Origin: PALSA-911 sp043742865
GTDB lineage: Bacteria > Pseudomonadota > Alphaproteobacteria > Acetobacterales > Acetobacteraceae
DNA length: 15,312 nucleotides
Direction of reading: 5' to 3'
Assembly (NCBI GenBank): GCA_043742865.1
Contig: JAYTXR010000100.1
Location: 1-15,312, forward strand
Below are positions 1-7,379 of the stretch, one piece after another. The first letter of the stretch is position 1, and each line of letters begins with the position of its first letter. The translations under genes were made by a program, and so were the position numbers. Below the pieces are notes generated by a model, which had not been told where the DNA came from, did no database searches, and saw only the letters and a list, made by a program, of their open reading frames with translations.

Positions 1-431
1 CCGACCGCGGCATTCCCCTGGCGGGCGAAGGCCGAGCGGCCGGAGGTATAGAAAGGATGGCCGGTCTGATCGACCTGCACCATCACCTCGACCCCGGCGG
101 CATAGGTGAAACCCGCGGTCAGCGCCACCGCGTCCCGCCCGGTGACGCGCTGCGTCACGGTCAGCACCACATCGCCGCGCCCAGGGGTCGCGGGGTTGGA
201 ATTCTGCGCCCGGGTGAACGCATAGCAGATTTTCTGGCCGCTTTCCTGATGGATGGCCGCGATCCAATCCTCGAACTTGCCGAGTTGGCGGGGGGTCGCG
301 GACAGCGTCGGGGCCGGCTTGCCTGGCTGGGCATGCTTCGTCTGCGCCAGCGCCCCCGGGGGGGCGGCCAACAGGGTGCCAACCAGGATCGGGGCGAACA
401 ATAACGGCATGAACAGGGAAAGGACGCGCAT
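1..431 (-). CDS. IalB-like secreted protein (invasion-associated locus B family), partial
   Basis: Reading begins at ATG 431 on the minus strand and stays open for 143 codons to the left edge, so the C-terminus is missing. Residues 1-29 form a signal peptide: a hydrophobic stretch (about 3-22), then GALA-Q with an A27-x-A29 cleavage motif, so the protein is exported to the periplasm. The mature part opens with a Pro/Ala-rich linker, then the family core: F53-E-D-W56, C69-Y-A-F72, and a beta-rich region (G86-D-V-V-L-T-V and E115-V-M-V-Q-V). This matches the IalB family, first described in Bartonella but widespread in non-pathogenic alphaproteobacteria, where its function is not established; the name should not be read as virulence. 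No good Shine-Dalgarno site precedes the start. It diverges from the methyltransferase across a 120-bp gap. Family assignment is by eye. Confidence 0.8.
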   Translation of the reverse strand, partial: MRVLSLFMPLLFAPILVGTLLAAPPGALAQTKHAQPGKPAPTLSATPRQLGKFEDWIAAIHQESGQKICYAFTRAQNSNPATPGRGDVVLTVTQRVTGRDAVALTAGFTYAAGVEVMVQVDQTGHPFYTSGRSAFARQGNAAV

Positions 432-551
432 GGGCAGTCAAATACGTGGCGTGGCGCGGCGCGGCAAGCGCGGGAACATCGGGGCTCCGTCCCATTCCCT
501 GATACCGGCCGGAATTTGGCGCCCTTCAGCCTGCCGGACTAAGCTTGCCGC

Positions 552-1805
552 ATGCCCGACACCACGGACCACCACCTCGCCACCCAGTACGAAACCTATC
601 CCTATCCAAAGCGAGATCCCGCCGACGAGGCCAAACGCCTGATCGTCGGCAGCCCCGGTCATCTGCGGGAGATCGACCATTGGATTTTTGGCGCCACAAG
701 GCCGGCGTCCCTTCCGTTGCGCGCCCTGATCGCCGGGGGCGGCACCGGGGATGCGACCGTGATGCTGGCCCAGCAGATGGCGCGGACGGACCGGCCCGGC
801 AGCGTCACCTGGCTGGACCGCTCCGCCGCGGCGCTGACGATCGCCCAAGGACGGGCCGGCGTTCGCAAGCTCGGCAACATCGTCTGGGAGCAACGCTCCC
901 TGCTCGATCTGCCGGATTCCGGGCTGGAACCGTTCGATTACATCGATTGCTGCGGCGTGCTGCACCATCTGCCCGATCCGGCCGCGGGGCTGGCCGCACT
1001 GATGTCGGTGCTGGCGCCGGGCGGCGGTCTGGGGCTGATGGTCTATGCGCCGCATGGTCGGACCGGCATCTACATGGTTCAGGACGCGCTGCGCCTGCTG
1101 GCGCCGGCGGAGCAGAACCCGGCGGCGCGGCTGGATGTCGCCAAGCGGGTGCTGCGCCATCTGCCGGAGACCGCCTGGCTGCGCCAGAACCGCTTCGTCG
1201 ACGACCACGTCAACGGCGGCGATGCCGGGTTGTATGATTTGCTGCTGAACCCGCGCGACGTGGCGTTCTCGGTCCCGGCGCTGCACGGGATGCTGGGGCA
1301 GGCGGGGCTGGAGGTTGCCTGCTGGATGGAACCGATGCGCTACGATCCAACTCCCCTGCTGGCCGATCCGCGGCTGCGCGCCCGGGCGGGGGCGCTGGAC
1401 AAGCTGGCCCAGGCATCGCTGGCGGAGGCGCTGGCCGGCAATATGAGCGTGCACATCGTCTATTGCGTTCGCGCCGGGCAAGCCCCGGTCCGGGCCGATC
1501 CGTTCGCCCCAGGGGCGGTGCCGATCGCGCGGGAGATGCCGGCCGAGGAACTGGCCCGGCATATCCAGCCGGATGGCACGATGACCATGGTATTTGACGG
1601 GTTGCGCGTGCCCCTGGCATTGCCGGCGCTGGCTCCGGCTATCCTGCGCCGGATCGACGGCACGCGCAGCGTGGGCGAGATCGCCGGCGCGCTGGCGGCG
1701 GATGGCGGCGTATCGCCGGACGCTTTCGATCGTGGCTGGCGCGCTACCTTCGCCCCGTTGGAGCAGGTCAATCGGTTATTGCTGGCACCGCCTAGAGCAG
1801 GATAG
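552..1805 (+). CDS. Class I SAM-dependent methyltransferase with PqqD-like C-terminal segment
   Basis: The product is a 417-residue cytoplasmic protein. Residues 13-22 (YETYPYPKRD) are a Tyr/Pro-rich lead-in. The Rossmann methyltransferase fold follows, with motif I LIAGGGTGD at 59-67, an acidic residue for the SAM ribose at the end of beta-2 (D89 in TWLDRS), and the post-motif FDYIDCCGVLHHL around 128-140. The region from about 200 to 335 has no motif I can name. The last 80 residues contain ILRRIDGTRSVGEIAGAL (364-381), which resembles the small helical DG-[RT]-[ST]-v-x-E-I segment of PqqD-like domains; I take this as a possible substrate-holding module. The substrate is unknown. No strong ribosome site precedes ATG 552. 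The terminal codons AGA GCA GGA TAG lie within an inverted repeat, so the native C-terminus may have been altered by repeat insertion. It faces the DUF2336 gene. Confidence 0.85.
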   Translation: MPDTTDHHLATQYETYPYPKRDPADEAKRLIVGSPGHLREIDHWIFGATRPASLPLRALIAGGGTGDATVMLAQQMARTDRPGSVTWLDRSAAALTIAQGRAGVRKLGNIVWEQRSLLDLPDSGLEPFDYIDCCGVLHHLPDPAAGLAALMSVLAPGGGLGLMVYAPHGRTGIYMVQDALRLLAPAEQNPAARLDVAKRVLRHLPETAWLRQNRFVDDHVNGGDAGLYDLLLNPRDVAFSVPALHGMLGQAGLEVACWMEPMRYDPTPLLADPRLRARAGALDKLAQASLAEALAGNMSVHIVYCVRAGQAPVRADPFAPGAVPIAREMPAEELARHIQPDGTMTMVFDGLRVPLALPALAPAILRRIDGTRSVGEIAGALAADGGVSPDAFDRGWRATFAPLEQVNRLLLAPPRAG

Positions 1806-1835
1806 CTTTAGACAGACAAAGCTATCCTGCTCTAG
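1792..1835. repeat. Perfect 18-bp inverted repeat overlapping the methyltransferase stop
   Basis: The left arm CTAGAGCAGGATAGCTTT (1792-1809) and its exact reverse complement (1818-1835) flank an 8-base loop AGACAGAC (1810-1817). On the plus strand the stem is followed by a T-rich run (CTCTTTGTTTT), so it could terminate methyltransferase transcription. The left arm contains the stop codon TAG (1803-1805). Hairpins starting with CTAGAGCA are, in my recollection, frequent dispersed intergenic repeats in Acetobacteraceae and Rhizobiales. Membership of such a family is inferred; the palindrome itself is directly visible. Confidence 0.9.
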
Positions 1836-1844
1836 CTCTTTGTT

Positions 1845-1903
1845 TTGACGAGCAATTTTATCGCGCGGTTGAAGCAACCTCAGGCGAAATTGCTTTAAGT
1901 CAA
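1845..1903. repeat. Nested imperfect palindrome, second half of the intergenic repeat element
   Basis: Three tiers of pairing are visible: TTGAC (1845-1849) with GTCAA (1899-1903), AGCAATTT (1851-1858) with AAATTGCT (1887-1894), and GGTTG (1867-1871) with CAACC (1875-1879). It starts 9 bases after the 18-bp inverted repeat and lies between two convergent genes. The arrangement (compact hairpin, then TTTTGACG, then a loose palindrome) looks like one composite dispersed element. A role as a bidirectional transcript end is inferred. Confidence 0.65.
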
Positions 1904-1982
1904 GGCCAGGTCTCTCTCTCCACTGGCATTCCAACGGCCCAAGCGGGCAGCCGGAACCTTAGCGAGCTACACCCTGGACCCG

Positions 1983-2004
1983 CAAAAGGACTGTCGCCCT
2001 TTTG
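1983..2004 (-). terminator. Weak terminator-like hairpin downstream of the DUF2336 gene
   Basis: The arms CAAAAGG (1983-1989) and CCTTTTG (1998-2004) pair perfectly around an 8-base loop. On the minus strand it lies 25 bases past the stop of the DUF2336 gene, and its descending arm supplies a short TTTT run. The stem is AT-rich and only 7 bp, so efficient termination is uncertain. The rest of the 1806-2028 gap shows only the two palindromes just upstream. Confidence 0.4.
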
Positions 2005-2028
2005 AAACCCCATCCTCAGGAAATATCG

Positions 2029-3219
2029 CTACCGGCCCATCCGTTTCAGAAAATTCAGTTGCCAGCGCATCTCCTCGGTGGCCAGCGGAAACGCCCCGCC
2101 GGCGCCGGCGGGCAGAATCGCAGACGGCGCCAGATGCGCCAGCATCGCCTGCAACGGGCCGGCGGCGCGCATGCTGAACCCCGCCTCCCAGACCAGGCTG
2201 ATCAATCCCTTGGCGCTGCGCAGCGAGCCGGCTCGGTCGACCACCGACATCGGCACATCGGCGGCGGCCGCCAGCATCGCCGCCGCAAGCCGGGCCTCGC
2301 CCCGCTGCACCACCGCAATGACCGCATCCTCCGTCAGTTGTCCATTCGCCCGCATCGAATAGGCCTCGTCCATTGCCTGCACCGCCGTCAGGTTGGTCGG
2401 GATCAGCAGGCCTTGGATTTGCTGCTCCGCCTGGGTCCCGGCGAGCCGGTCCTCCAGCCGATGGCGCAGCTCCGCGGCCAGCGAGGGGTCCATGTCCGGA
2501 CGGTTGGCCAGCGTCTCCAGCAGATGGGTCGCGACGATCTTCCCCAGCGCGCGGACGGCGCGGGGCGGCAGCACCGGGCGATGCACCAGCGGCGAATGCC
2601 AGTCGATATGCGCCGGCGCGATGGCAATCAGCGCATCGAGGGTCGCCTCGCGGATCGCGGCTGAGGGGTTGGACAGCAGCGCGCGGATCGCCGCGCTATC
2701 GGCGGTGGCGGTGATCGCATCGGAAATGACCTCGCTCAGATTGGGCCGCTGGGCCACCGAAACCGCAACGGTGACGGAGGGTGGAAAGGCCAGCAGGTTC
2801 AGCAGATCCCCCGATGTCAGGATCGGCGACAGCCGGATGACGGGATCGCTGATCGCCACCAACGCGTCCCGTGCCAGATGCAAAACCAGTGCGTGCGGCG
2901 CGTCCACCATCTGCTTGACCACATCGGCGATCGCCACGCGCACCCGCGACGCCGGATCCTCGGCCAGGACAGCCAGGGTGCCCGGGTCCCGGTCATCCAG
3001 CCTTGCAAGTTTGCCCGCGAGCAGCGCGCGAACCCGTTCGTCGGCGTCCAGCGCCAGGCTTTGGTTCACATCCGCCGGCGCTGCCAGGTTCATCGCGACC
3101 GCGGCGCGCACCGTGACCGGTCCCTCGCGGGCCAGGGCACGCAAAATCTCCGGGTCGGTGCCGGCCCCCGCGGCCAGCCGCACGCAGAGCGCTTCCTCGG
3201 TTTCCTCGGTTCGTTCCAC
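2029..3219 (-). CDS. DUF2336 alpha-helical (HEAT-like) repeat protein
   Basis: The protein has 396 residues when started at GTG 3219, which sits 4 bases after the stop of the diguanylate cyclase gene. An in-frame ATG at 3294 would overlap the conserved C-terminus of that cyclase by 71 bases and is less likely; neither start has a clear Shine-Dalgarno site. The sequence is a string of paired helices with HEAT-like spacing, for example RALLAGKLARL (64-74), SRVRVAIADVVKQMV (91-105), and the segment 154-199 with VAQRPNLSEVISDAI and LLSNPSAAIREATLDALI. The C-terminal part (L295 to about 360, with LTEDAVIAVVQRGEARLAAAML) fits DUF2336. No catalytic residues or membrane spans are seen, so it is probably a cytoplasmic protein-protein adaptor. 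Coupling to a GGDEF enzyme suggests, as inference, a shared signalling role. Confidence 0.75.
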   Translation of the reverse strand: MERTEETEEALCVRLAAGAGTDPEILRALAREGPVTVRAAVAMNLAAPADVNQSLALDADERVRALLAGKLARLDDRDPGTLAVLAEDPASRVRVAIADVVKQMVDAPHALVLHLARDALVAISDPVIRLSPILTSGDLLNLLAFPPSVTVAVSVAQRPNLSEVISDAITATADSAAIRALLSNPSAAIREATLDALIAIAPAHIDWHSPLVHRPVLPPRAVRALGKIVATHLLETLANRPDMDPSLAAELRHRLEDRLAGTQAEQQIQGLLIPTNLTAVQAMDEAYSMRANGQLTEDAVIAVVQRGEARLAAAMLAAAADVPMSVVDRAGSLRSAKGLISLVWEAGFSMRAAGPLQAMLAHLAPSAILPAGAGGAFPLATEEMRWQLNFLKRMGR

Positions 3220-3223
3220 GCGG

Positions 3224-4627
3224 TCAGGGGCTTTCGTCGCGCGCGACGAGCCAATGACCGCGGCCGGAGCGTTTGACCTCGTACATGGCGGCATCGGCGC
3301 GGCGCATCAGCGCATCGATATCCTCACCGCCGCCGGCGCGGCGCGTGGCGATCCCGATCGACAGCGTCAACGCGGGTCCGTCGAGGCCGGCGATTTCCAT
3401 CAATTTGCGCGGCCCGTCGATCCGCAGCGCCTCGGCCCGCTCCGCTGCGGTCATGTGGTCGGCGCCGTTCAACCAGATGGCGAACTCATCGCCGCCGAGC
3501 CTTGCCACCAGATCGGTCGGGCGGCACGCATCGCGCAGCACGCCGGCCACCGCACAGAGCGCCCGGTCGCCGGCCTCGTGCCCCAACCGGTCGTTCAACG
3601 GCTTGAACTTATCGATATCGGTGAACAGCAGCGTGCCCGGTAATTCCTCGCGTTCCAGCCGGTCGATATGTCGGGCCAGTTCCTCCAGGAAGGCGCGGCG
3701 GTTCATCAGCCCGGTCAGCGCGTCGGTTCGGGCCAGCCGCGCCATTTCCCGCTGGATCGCCTCATGCTCCAGCACCACGCGCACGATCGCGGCGGCCGAG
3801 GCGGCCAGGCCATGGTCCTCGCTGTCCCAGGCCCGCGCGCCGGGGATGCGCCAAAGCACCAGCCCGGCATGTTCGCCGAACCGGGTCTGACACAGGCACG
3901 CCAGCACCTGCCTGCCGTCAGGGGCTGCCGCCCGGGCCGGCGCGTCGGTATCAGCGCGCAGCAGCCGCGCGGCGGTAGCGATCACCGCCTCCGCCCCGTC
4001 GCCGGCGCGATGCAGCAGTATCGGACCTGCGCCGCCGCCGAGGATATCGACCACCGATGCCCCCTCCGCCCCCAGCGCGCTCGCCAATCCATCCAATACC
4101 GCCTGCATCATGCGCGGCGCCAGCACCTCCTGGCGCATGCACCAGAGGATATGATCGACCACCTCGCCCCGGCGCAGCGCCGCCGCGACCTGCGCATCCT
4201 GGCCGTCCTGCTCTGTGACATCGATCCCGACGCCGCGGGCGCCGACAATCCGGCCTTCCGGATCCAGCAACGGCGCCGCCGCGACCGACAGACACGCGAC
4301 GGCGCCATCCGACCGCCGCAGCCAGGCGCGGCGCCCGCGCACAGCCACGGTGGGGCGGAACGGGCTGAAGCCGGTCAATCCCCGGGGATCCGCCAACAGC
4401 AGATCGGCCGGCTGACCGAGCAGCATCGCCGCCGGCCATCCCAGGGCCGGATCGGGCGTGACGAAGACAAAGCGCCCCCACTCGTCGGTCTCGAAGGCGA
4501 AATCGGCGGCCATGCAGACCAGGTCGTGCCAGCGCTGACGGCTGTCCAGCAGCGCACCGCGCAACGGGTCGCCGGCGCGCTCCGCCGCAAGGTTCAGTCC
4601 CTGGATCGCGGCGGTGAAATCGGTCAT
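3224..4627 (-). CDS. Diguanylate cyclase: PAS, GAF-like and GGDEF domains
   Basis: This 467-residue cytoplasmic signalling enzyme would condense two GTP into cyclic di-GMP. Residues 33-140 look like a PAS fold, with FAFETDEWGRFVFVTP and a terminal PLLDPEGRIVGARGVGIDVTE typical of a PAS beta-strand pair plus PAC segment. Residues about 155-290 are GAF-like and lack a recognisable ligand motif. The GGDEF domain covers about 295-460: LTGLMNRRAF (304-313), metal-binding D337 in FTDIDKFK, active-site GGDEF at 378-382, and the product-inhibition site R369-P-T-D372 exactly five residues before it. Both sites are intact, so an active, feedback-inhibited cyclase is expected. There is no EAL domain and no transmembrane segment, so the sensed signal is intracellular. 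It diverges from dapD and is followed 4 bases later by the DUF2336 gene, implying co-transcription. Confidence 0.92.
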   Translation of the reverse strand: MTDFTAAIQGLNLAAERAGDPLRGALLDSRQRWHDLVCMAADFAFETDEWGRFVFVTPDPALGWPAAMLLGQPADLLLADPRGLTGFSPFRPTVAVRGRRAWLRRSDGAVACLSVAAAPLLDPEGRIVGARGVGIDVTEQDGQDAQVAAALRRGEVVDHILWCMRQEVLAPRMMQAVLDGLASALGAEGASVVDILGGGAGPILLHRAGDGAEAVIATAARLLRADTDAPARAAAPDGRQVLACLCQTRFGEHAGLVLWRIPGARAWDSEDHGLAASAAAIVRVVLEHEAIQREMARLARTDALTGLMNRRAFLEELARHIDRLEREELPGTLLFTDIDKFKPLNDRLGHEAGDRALCAVAGVLRDACRPTDLVARLGGDEFAIWLNGADHMTAAERAEALRIDGPRKLMEIAGLDGPALTLSIGIATRRAGGGEDIDALMRRADAAMYEVKRSGRGHWLVARDESP

Positions 4628-4642
4628 CGGCGATGGCTCACT

Positions 4643-4660
4643 CTATGCTGAGACGCATAG
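4643..4660. promoter_or_regulatory. 18-bp palindrome between the cyclase and dapD, possible operator
   Basis: CTATGC (4643-4648) and GCATAG (4655-4660) form an exact dyad with a 6-base spacer. It lies 16 bases upstream of the cyclase start codon and about 150 bases upstream of dapD, within the 186-bp divergent gap. The spacing is compatible with a dimeric repressor site. A chance 6-bp dyad is also plausible, so this is a suggestion only. A second small dyad, GCGGT-TATC-ACCGC, occurs at 4682-4695. Confidence 0.3.
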
Positions 4661-4752
4661 GAGCCGGTGGGACGTAAACACGCGGTTATCACCGCAGAAT
4701 TATTCCGCGCAATGCTGGCTTCGCCGTCTCCGGGCCGCAAGCAGGCAACGCG

Positions 4753-4781
4753 TTGACATGGCAGGGACCGATGCGCATGGT
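4753..4781 (+). promoter_or_regulatory. dapD: Candidate sigma-70-type promoter of the dapD operon
   Basis: A perfect TTGACA -35 box (4753-4758) is followed after 17 bases by CATGGT (4776-4781), which matches only three of six -10 positions. It lies 33 bases before the dapD start codon, which would give a short leader of about 25 bases. The -35 is convincing and the -10 weak, as is common in GC-rich alphaproteobacteria. Confidence 0.4.
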
Positions 4782-4813
4782 CCGCCGCCGCTGAGGAAAA
4801 ACAGGAGACCGCG

Positions 4814-5653
4814 ATGAGCCAACAGGTGCTGGAAAAGACCATCGAGGAGCTCTGGGATGCGCGGGACTCAATCTCCTCCGCGACCAAGGGCGCTCCGCGC
4901 GACGCCGTGAATGCGGCCCTCGATCGGCTGGAAGCCGGCACCGCGCGCGTTGCCGCGCCGAGCGCTTCCGGCTGGCAGGTGCATCAATGGCTTAAAAAGG
5001 CGGTCCTGCTGTCTTTCCGGCTGAACGACAGCGTGCCGATGGAGGGTGACGGCGGCGCGCCGGTGTTCGACAAGGTGGCAATGAAGTTCGCCGGCTGGGG
5101 CGCCAACCGCTTCAAGGAGGCCGGCTTCCGCGCCGTGCCGGGAGCGATCGTGCGCCGCTCCGCCTACATCGCGCCCGGCGCGGTGCTGATGCCGTGCTTT
5201 GTCAATGTCGGCGGCTATGTCGGGCGAAACACCATGATCGACACCTGGTCCACCGTCGGCAGCTGCGCGCAGATCGGCGACAATTGCCATATCAGCGGCG
5301 GCGTCGGTATCGGCGGCGTGCTGGAGCCGTTGCAGGCCAATCCGGTGGTGATCGAGGATGACTGCTTTATCGGCGCCCGATCGGAAGTGGCCGAGGGCGT
5401 GATCGTCGAGCGCGGCTCGGTGCTGTCGATGGGCGTGTTCATCGGCGCCTCCACCAAGATCGTCGACCGCAACACCGGCGAAATCCATATCGGCCGGGTG
5501 CCGGCCTATTCGGTGGTGATCCCCGGATCGCTGGCGGGCCGCAACCTGCCGGACGGCTCGCCTGGCCCGTCCACCTATTGCGCCGTGATCGTCAAGACCG
5601 TCGATGCCGGCACCAGGGCGAAAACCTCCATCAACGAGCTGCTGCGCGATTGA
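4814..5653 (+). CDS. dapD: 2,3,4,5-tetrahydropyridine-2,6-dicarboxylate N-succinyltransferase
   Basis: DapD transfers succinyl from succinyl-CoA to tetrahydrodipicolinate, giving N-succinyl-2-amino-6-ketopimelate in the succinylase branch of diaminopimelate and lysine synthesis. The 279-residue length is normal for the family. The N-terminal helical domain spans about 1-100, with WQVHQWLKKAVLLSFRLND at 54-72. A left-handed beta-helix of hexapeptide repeats runs from about 105 to 235, including DTWSTVGSCAQIG (143-155), the glycine-rich GGVGIGGVLEPLQA (162-175) and IEDDCFIGARSEV (180-192). A short C-terminal extension closes the trimer. ATG 4814 is preceded by AGGAG (4803-4807) with a 6-base spacer, the best ribosome site in the window. 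It is the first gene of a four-gene overlapping cluster; its stop codon overlaps the dapE start. Confidence 0.97.
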   Translation: MSQQVLEKTIEELWDARDSISSATKGAPRDAVNAALDRLEAGTARVAAPSASGWQVHQWLKKAVLLSFRLNDSVPMEGDGGAPVFDKVAMKFAGWGANRFKEAGFRAVPGAIVRRSAYIAPGAVLMPCFVNVGGYVGRNTMIDTWSTVGSCAQIGDNCHISGGVGIGGVLEPLQANPVVIEDDCFIGARSEVAEGVIVERGSVLSMGVFIGASTKIVDRNTGEIHIGRVPAYSVVIPGSLAGRNLPDGSPGPSTYCAVIVKTVDAGTRAKTSINELLRD

Positions 5654-6780
5654 GCGAGTTTCTGACCGATCCGTTAGGTCTGGCGCAGGACCTGATCCGC
5701 TGCGCCTCGGTCACCCCGGCCGATGCCGGAGCGATGGATGTGCTGACGGGCGCGCTGGAAAAGCTCGGCTTTGCCGTCACCCGGCTGCGCTATGGCGAAA
5801 TCGAGAATATTTTCGCGCGCATCGGCACCGGCGCACCGCATTTCTGCTTTGCCGGGCATACCGACGTAGTGCCGGTTGGCGACGCCAACTGGAGCGCGCC
5901 GCCGTTTTCCGGCGAAATCCGCCATAATGTGCTGTACGGCCGCGGCGCCTGCGACATGAAAGGCGCCATCGCCGCGTTCGTCGCCGCCGCCGCGCGACAG
6001 CTTCGCACCTCTCCCGGCCAGGGCTCGATCAGCCTGCTGATCACCGGCGACGAGGAAGGGCCGGCCACCGACGGCACCGTGAAGGTGCTGGAATGGATGG
6101 AGCGGCATGGGCATATTCCCGATTTTTGCCTGGTCGGCGAACCCACCTGCCCGGTCAAACTCGGCGACACGATCAAGATCGGCCGGCGCGGCAGCCTGAA
6201 CGCCAAAATCGCCGTGCATGGCACCCAGGGCCACGTCGCCTATCCGCACCGCGCCGACAACCCGGTCCATCGGCTGATCCGCGGCCTCGCCGCTCTGACC
6301 GCAGCACCTCTGGATGCCGGCACCGACTGGTTCGAGCCGAGTTGCCTGCAAATCACCAGCATCGATGTCGGCAATCCCGCGACGAACATCATCCCGGCCA
6401 GCGCGCGCGCGGGCCTGAATATCCGCTTCAACGACCGTCATTCCGGTGCGTCGCTGACCGCCTGGCTGCGCGCGACCCTCGGCCAGCACGCCGAACGCTT
6501 CGACCTCGATGTCGCCATCAGCGGCGAGGCTTTCCTTACCGCGCCCGGCCCGATGGTCACCACCCTGAAATCCGCGATCGCGCGGGCCTCCGGCGTGGAG
6601 CCGAAGCTGGATACCGGCGGCGGCACATCGGATGCGCGCTTCATCGCACGCTATTGTCCGGTCGCGGAATTCGGCCTGATCGGCGCCACCATGCATCAGA
6701 TAGACGAGCGTGTGCCGGTCGACGAGCTGCGCGCGCTGGCCGGCATCTACGAGGCGGTGCTGGCCGATATCCTGGCATGA
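5650..6780 (+). CDS. dapE: Succinyl-diaminopimelate desuccinylase
   Basis: DapE hydrolyses N-succinyl-LL-diaminopimelate to LL-diaminopimelate and succinate using two zinc ions (M20 peptidase family). Starting at TTG 5650 gives 376 residues, the usual length; this TTG overlaps the dapD stop as TTGA. A longer reading from ATG 5578 would lie inside dapD and add a low-complexity basic leader, so I reject it. The expected metal and catalytic residues are all present: H70 and D72 in FCFAGHTDVVP, D102 in GRGACDMKG, general base E135 with E136 in TGDEEGP, E164 in VGEPT and H349 in TMHQ. The dimerisation lid lies at about 181-295, with NPATNIIP at 242-249. The substrate-binding GGGTSDAR is at 323-330. 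The overlap with dapD and with the next gene implies one transcript and coupled translation. Confidence 0.96.
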   Translation: MSEFLTDPLGLAQDLIRCASVTPADAGAMDVLTGALEKLGFAVTRLRYGEIENIFARIGTGAPHFCFAGHTDVVPVGDANWSAPPFSGEIRHNVLYGRGACDMKGAIAAFVAAAARQLRTSPGQGSISLLITGDEEGPATDGTVKVLEWMERHGHIPDFCLVGEPTCPVKLGDTIKIGRRGSLNAKIAVHGTQGHVAYPHRADNPVHRLIRGLAALTAAPLDAGTDWFEPSCLQITSIDVGNPATNIIPASARAGLNIRFNDRHSGASLTAWLRATLGQHAERFDLDVAISGEAFLTAPGPMVTTLKSAIARASGVEPKLDTGGGTSDARFIARYCPVAEFGLIGATMHQIDERVPVDELRALAGIYEAVLADILA

Positions 6781-7379
6781 CGGATCGGCGCGCCCCATCA
6801 GGCGCCACTCCTAACCCCGCATTGGGCGAGGCGCTGCGGATCCTGACCGGCATCCTGCGCCTGGCGCGCGGCCGCGCCGAGGGTTTCGGCCATTTCCCCG
6901 ACAGCCCCCAGGGGTTCCTGACCAGCCTGGCACCGCTGCTGGCATTTCCGCTCGCGGGCTCGGTGCTGATGCTGGCCGGCGGCGAGGGTGGTGCCGCGGT
7001 CGCCGATCTGCTCGCCACGGTCTGCGCCGTGCTGGCGCCGGCGGTGCTGACACATGCGCTGGCGCGGCTATGGGGGCGGGAGGCGCCGTGGTTGCGCTTC
7101 ATCATCGCCTTCAACTGGTGCCAATGGATCATCCCGGTGGCGGCGACGGCGGTGTTGGCGCTGGCCGGGATCGCCATTCAACTCGGCCTGACCACCAGCA
7201 CGGCGGCGATCCTCGCCATGGGGCTGCTCGGCGGCTACGGGATGTGGCTGCATTTCTTCCTCGCCCGTCGCGGCCTGGGGATTTCACCCGGTCGCGCGGC
7301 AATGCTGGTGATCGTAGTCAATCTCGGGACCGTTCTGCTGGTGATCGTGCCTCGGCTGCTGTTCATGGCCGCAAGATGA
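6777..7379 (+). CDS. Five-span membrane protein of unknown function, copy A (dapE-linked)
   Basis: I do not recognise a named family. The 200-residue product starts at ATG 6777, overlapping the dapE stop as ATGA, so it is translated by coupling. After a short polar head there is an amphipathic LARGRAEG segment (29-36), then about five membrane spans: roughly 48-66, 75-97, 106-134, 141-163 and 172-196. The longest hydrophobic block contains the motif W105-x-R-F-I-I-A-F-N-W-C115, and the fourth span ends in W157-L-H-F-F-L-A-R164. The downstream neighbour has both motifs, the first at identical residue numbers, so the two are diverged tandem duplicates. Position inside a dapDE transcript suggests a link to lysine or cell-wall precursor metabolism, perhaps transport, but nothing in the sequence shows a substrate site. 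No signal peptide is seen. Confidence 0.82.
   Translation: MTDRRAPSGATPNPALGEALRILTGILRLARGRAEGFGHFPDSPQGFLTSLAPLLAFPLAGSVLMLAGGEGGAAVADLLATVCAVLAPAVLTHALARLWGREAPWLRFIIAFNWCQWIIPVAATAVLALAGIAIQLGLTTSTAAILAMGLLGGYGMWLHFFLARRGLGISPGRAAMLVIVVNLGTVLLVIVPRLLFMAAR

Noticed and set aside
438..1562. A 374-residue open frame antisense to the methyltransferase gene
   Set aside because: It is rich in Arg, Gln, Pro and His with no recognisable domain, and mirrors the third-position GC bias of the methyltransferase on the other strand.
3219..3294. ATG 3294 as start of the DUF2336 protein
   Set aside because: The added residues are read out of frame from the conserved GGDEF-domain end; GTG 3219, 4 bases after the cyclase stop, fits operon spacing better, though direct evidence is lacking.
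4628..4813. A lysine riboswitch or other structured leader before dapD
   Set aside because: Only two short dyads are present; the region lacks the size and conserved helices of a lysine riboswitch, and the candidate promoter would leave a leader of only about 25 bases.
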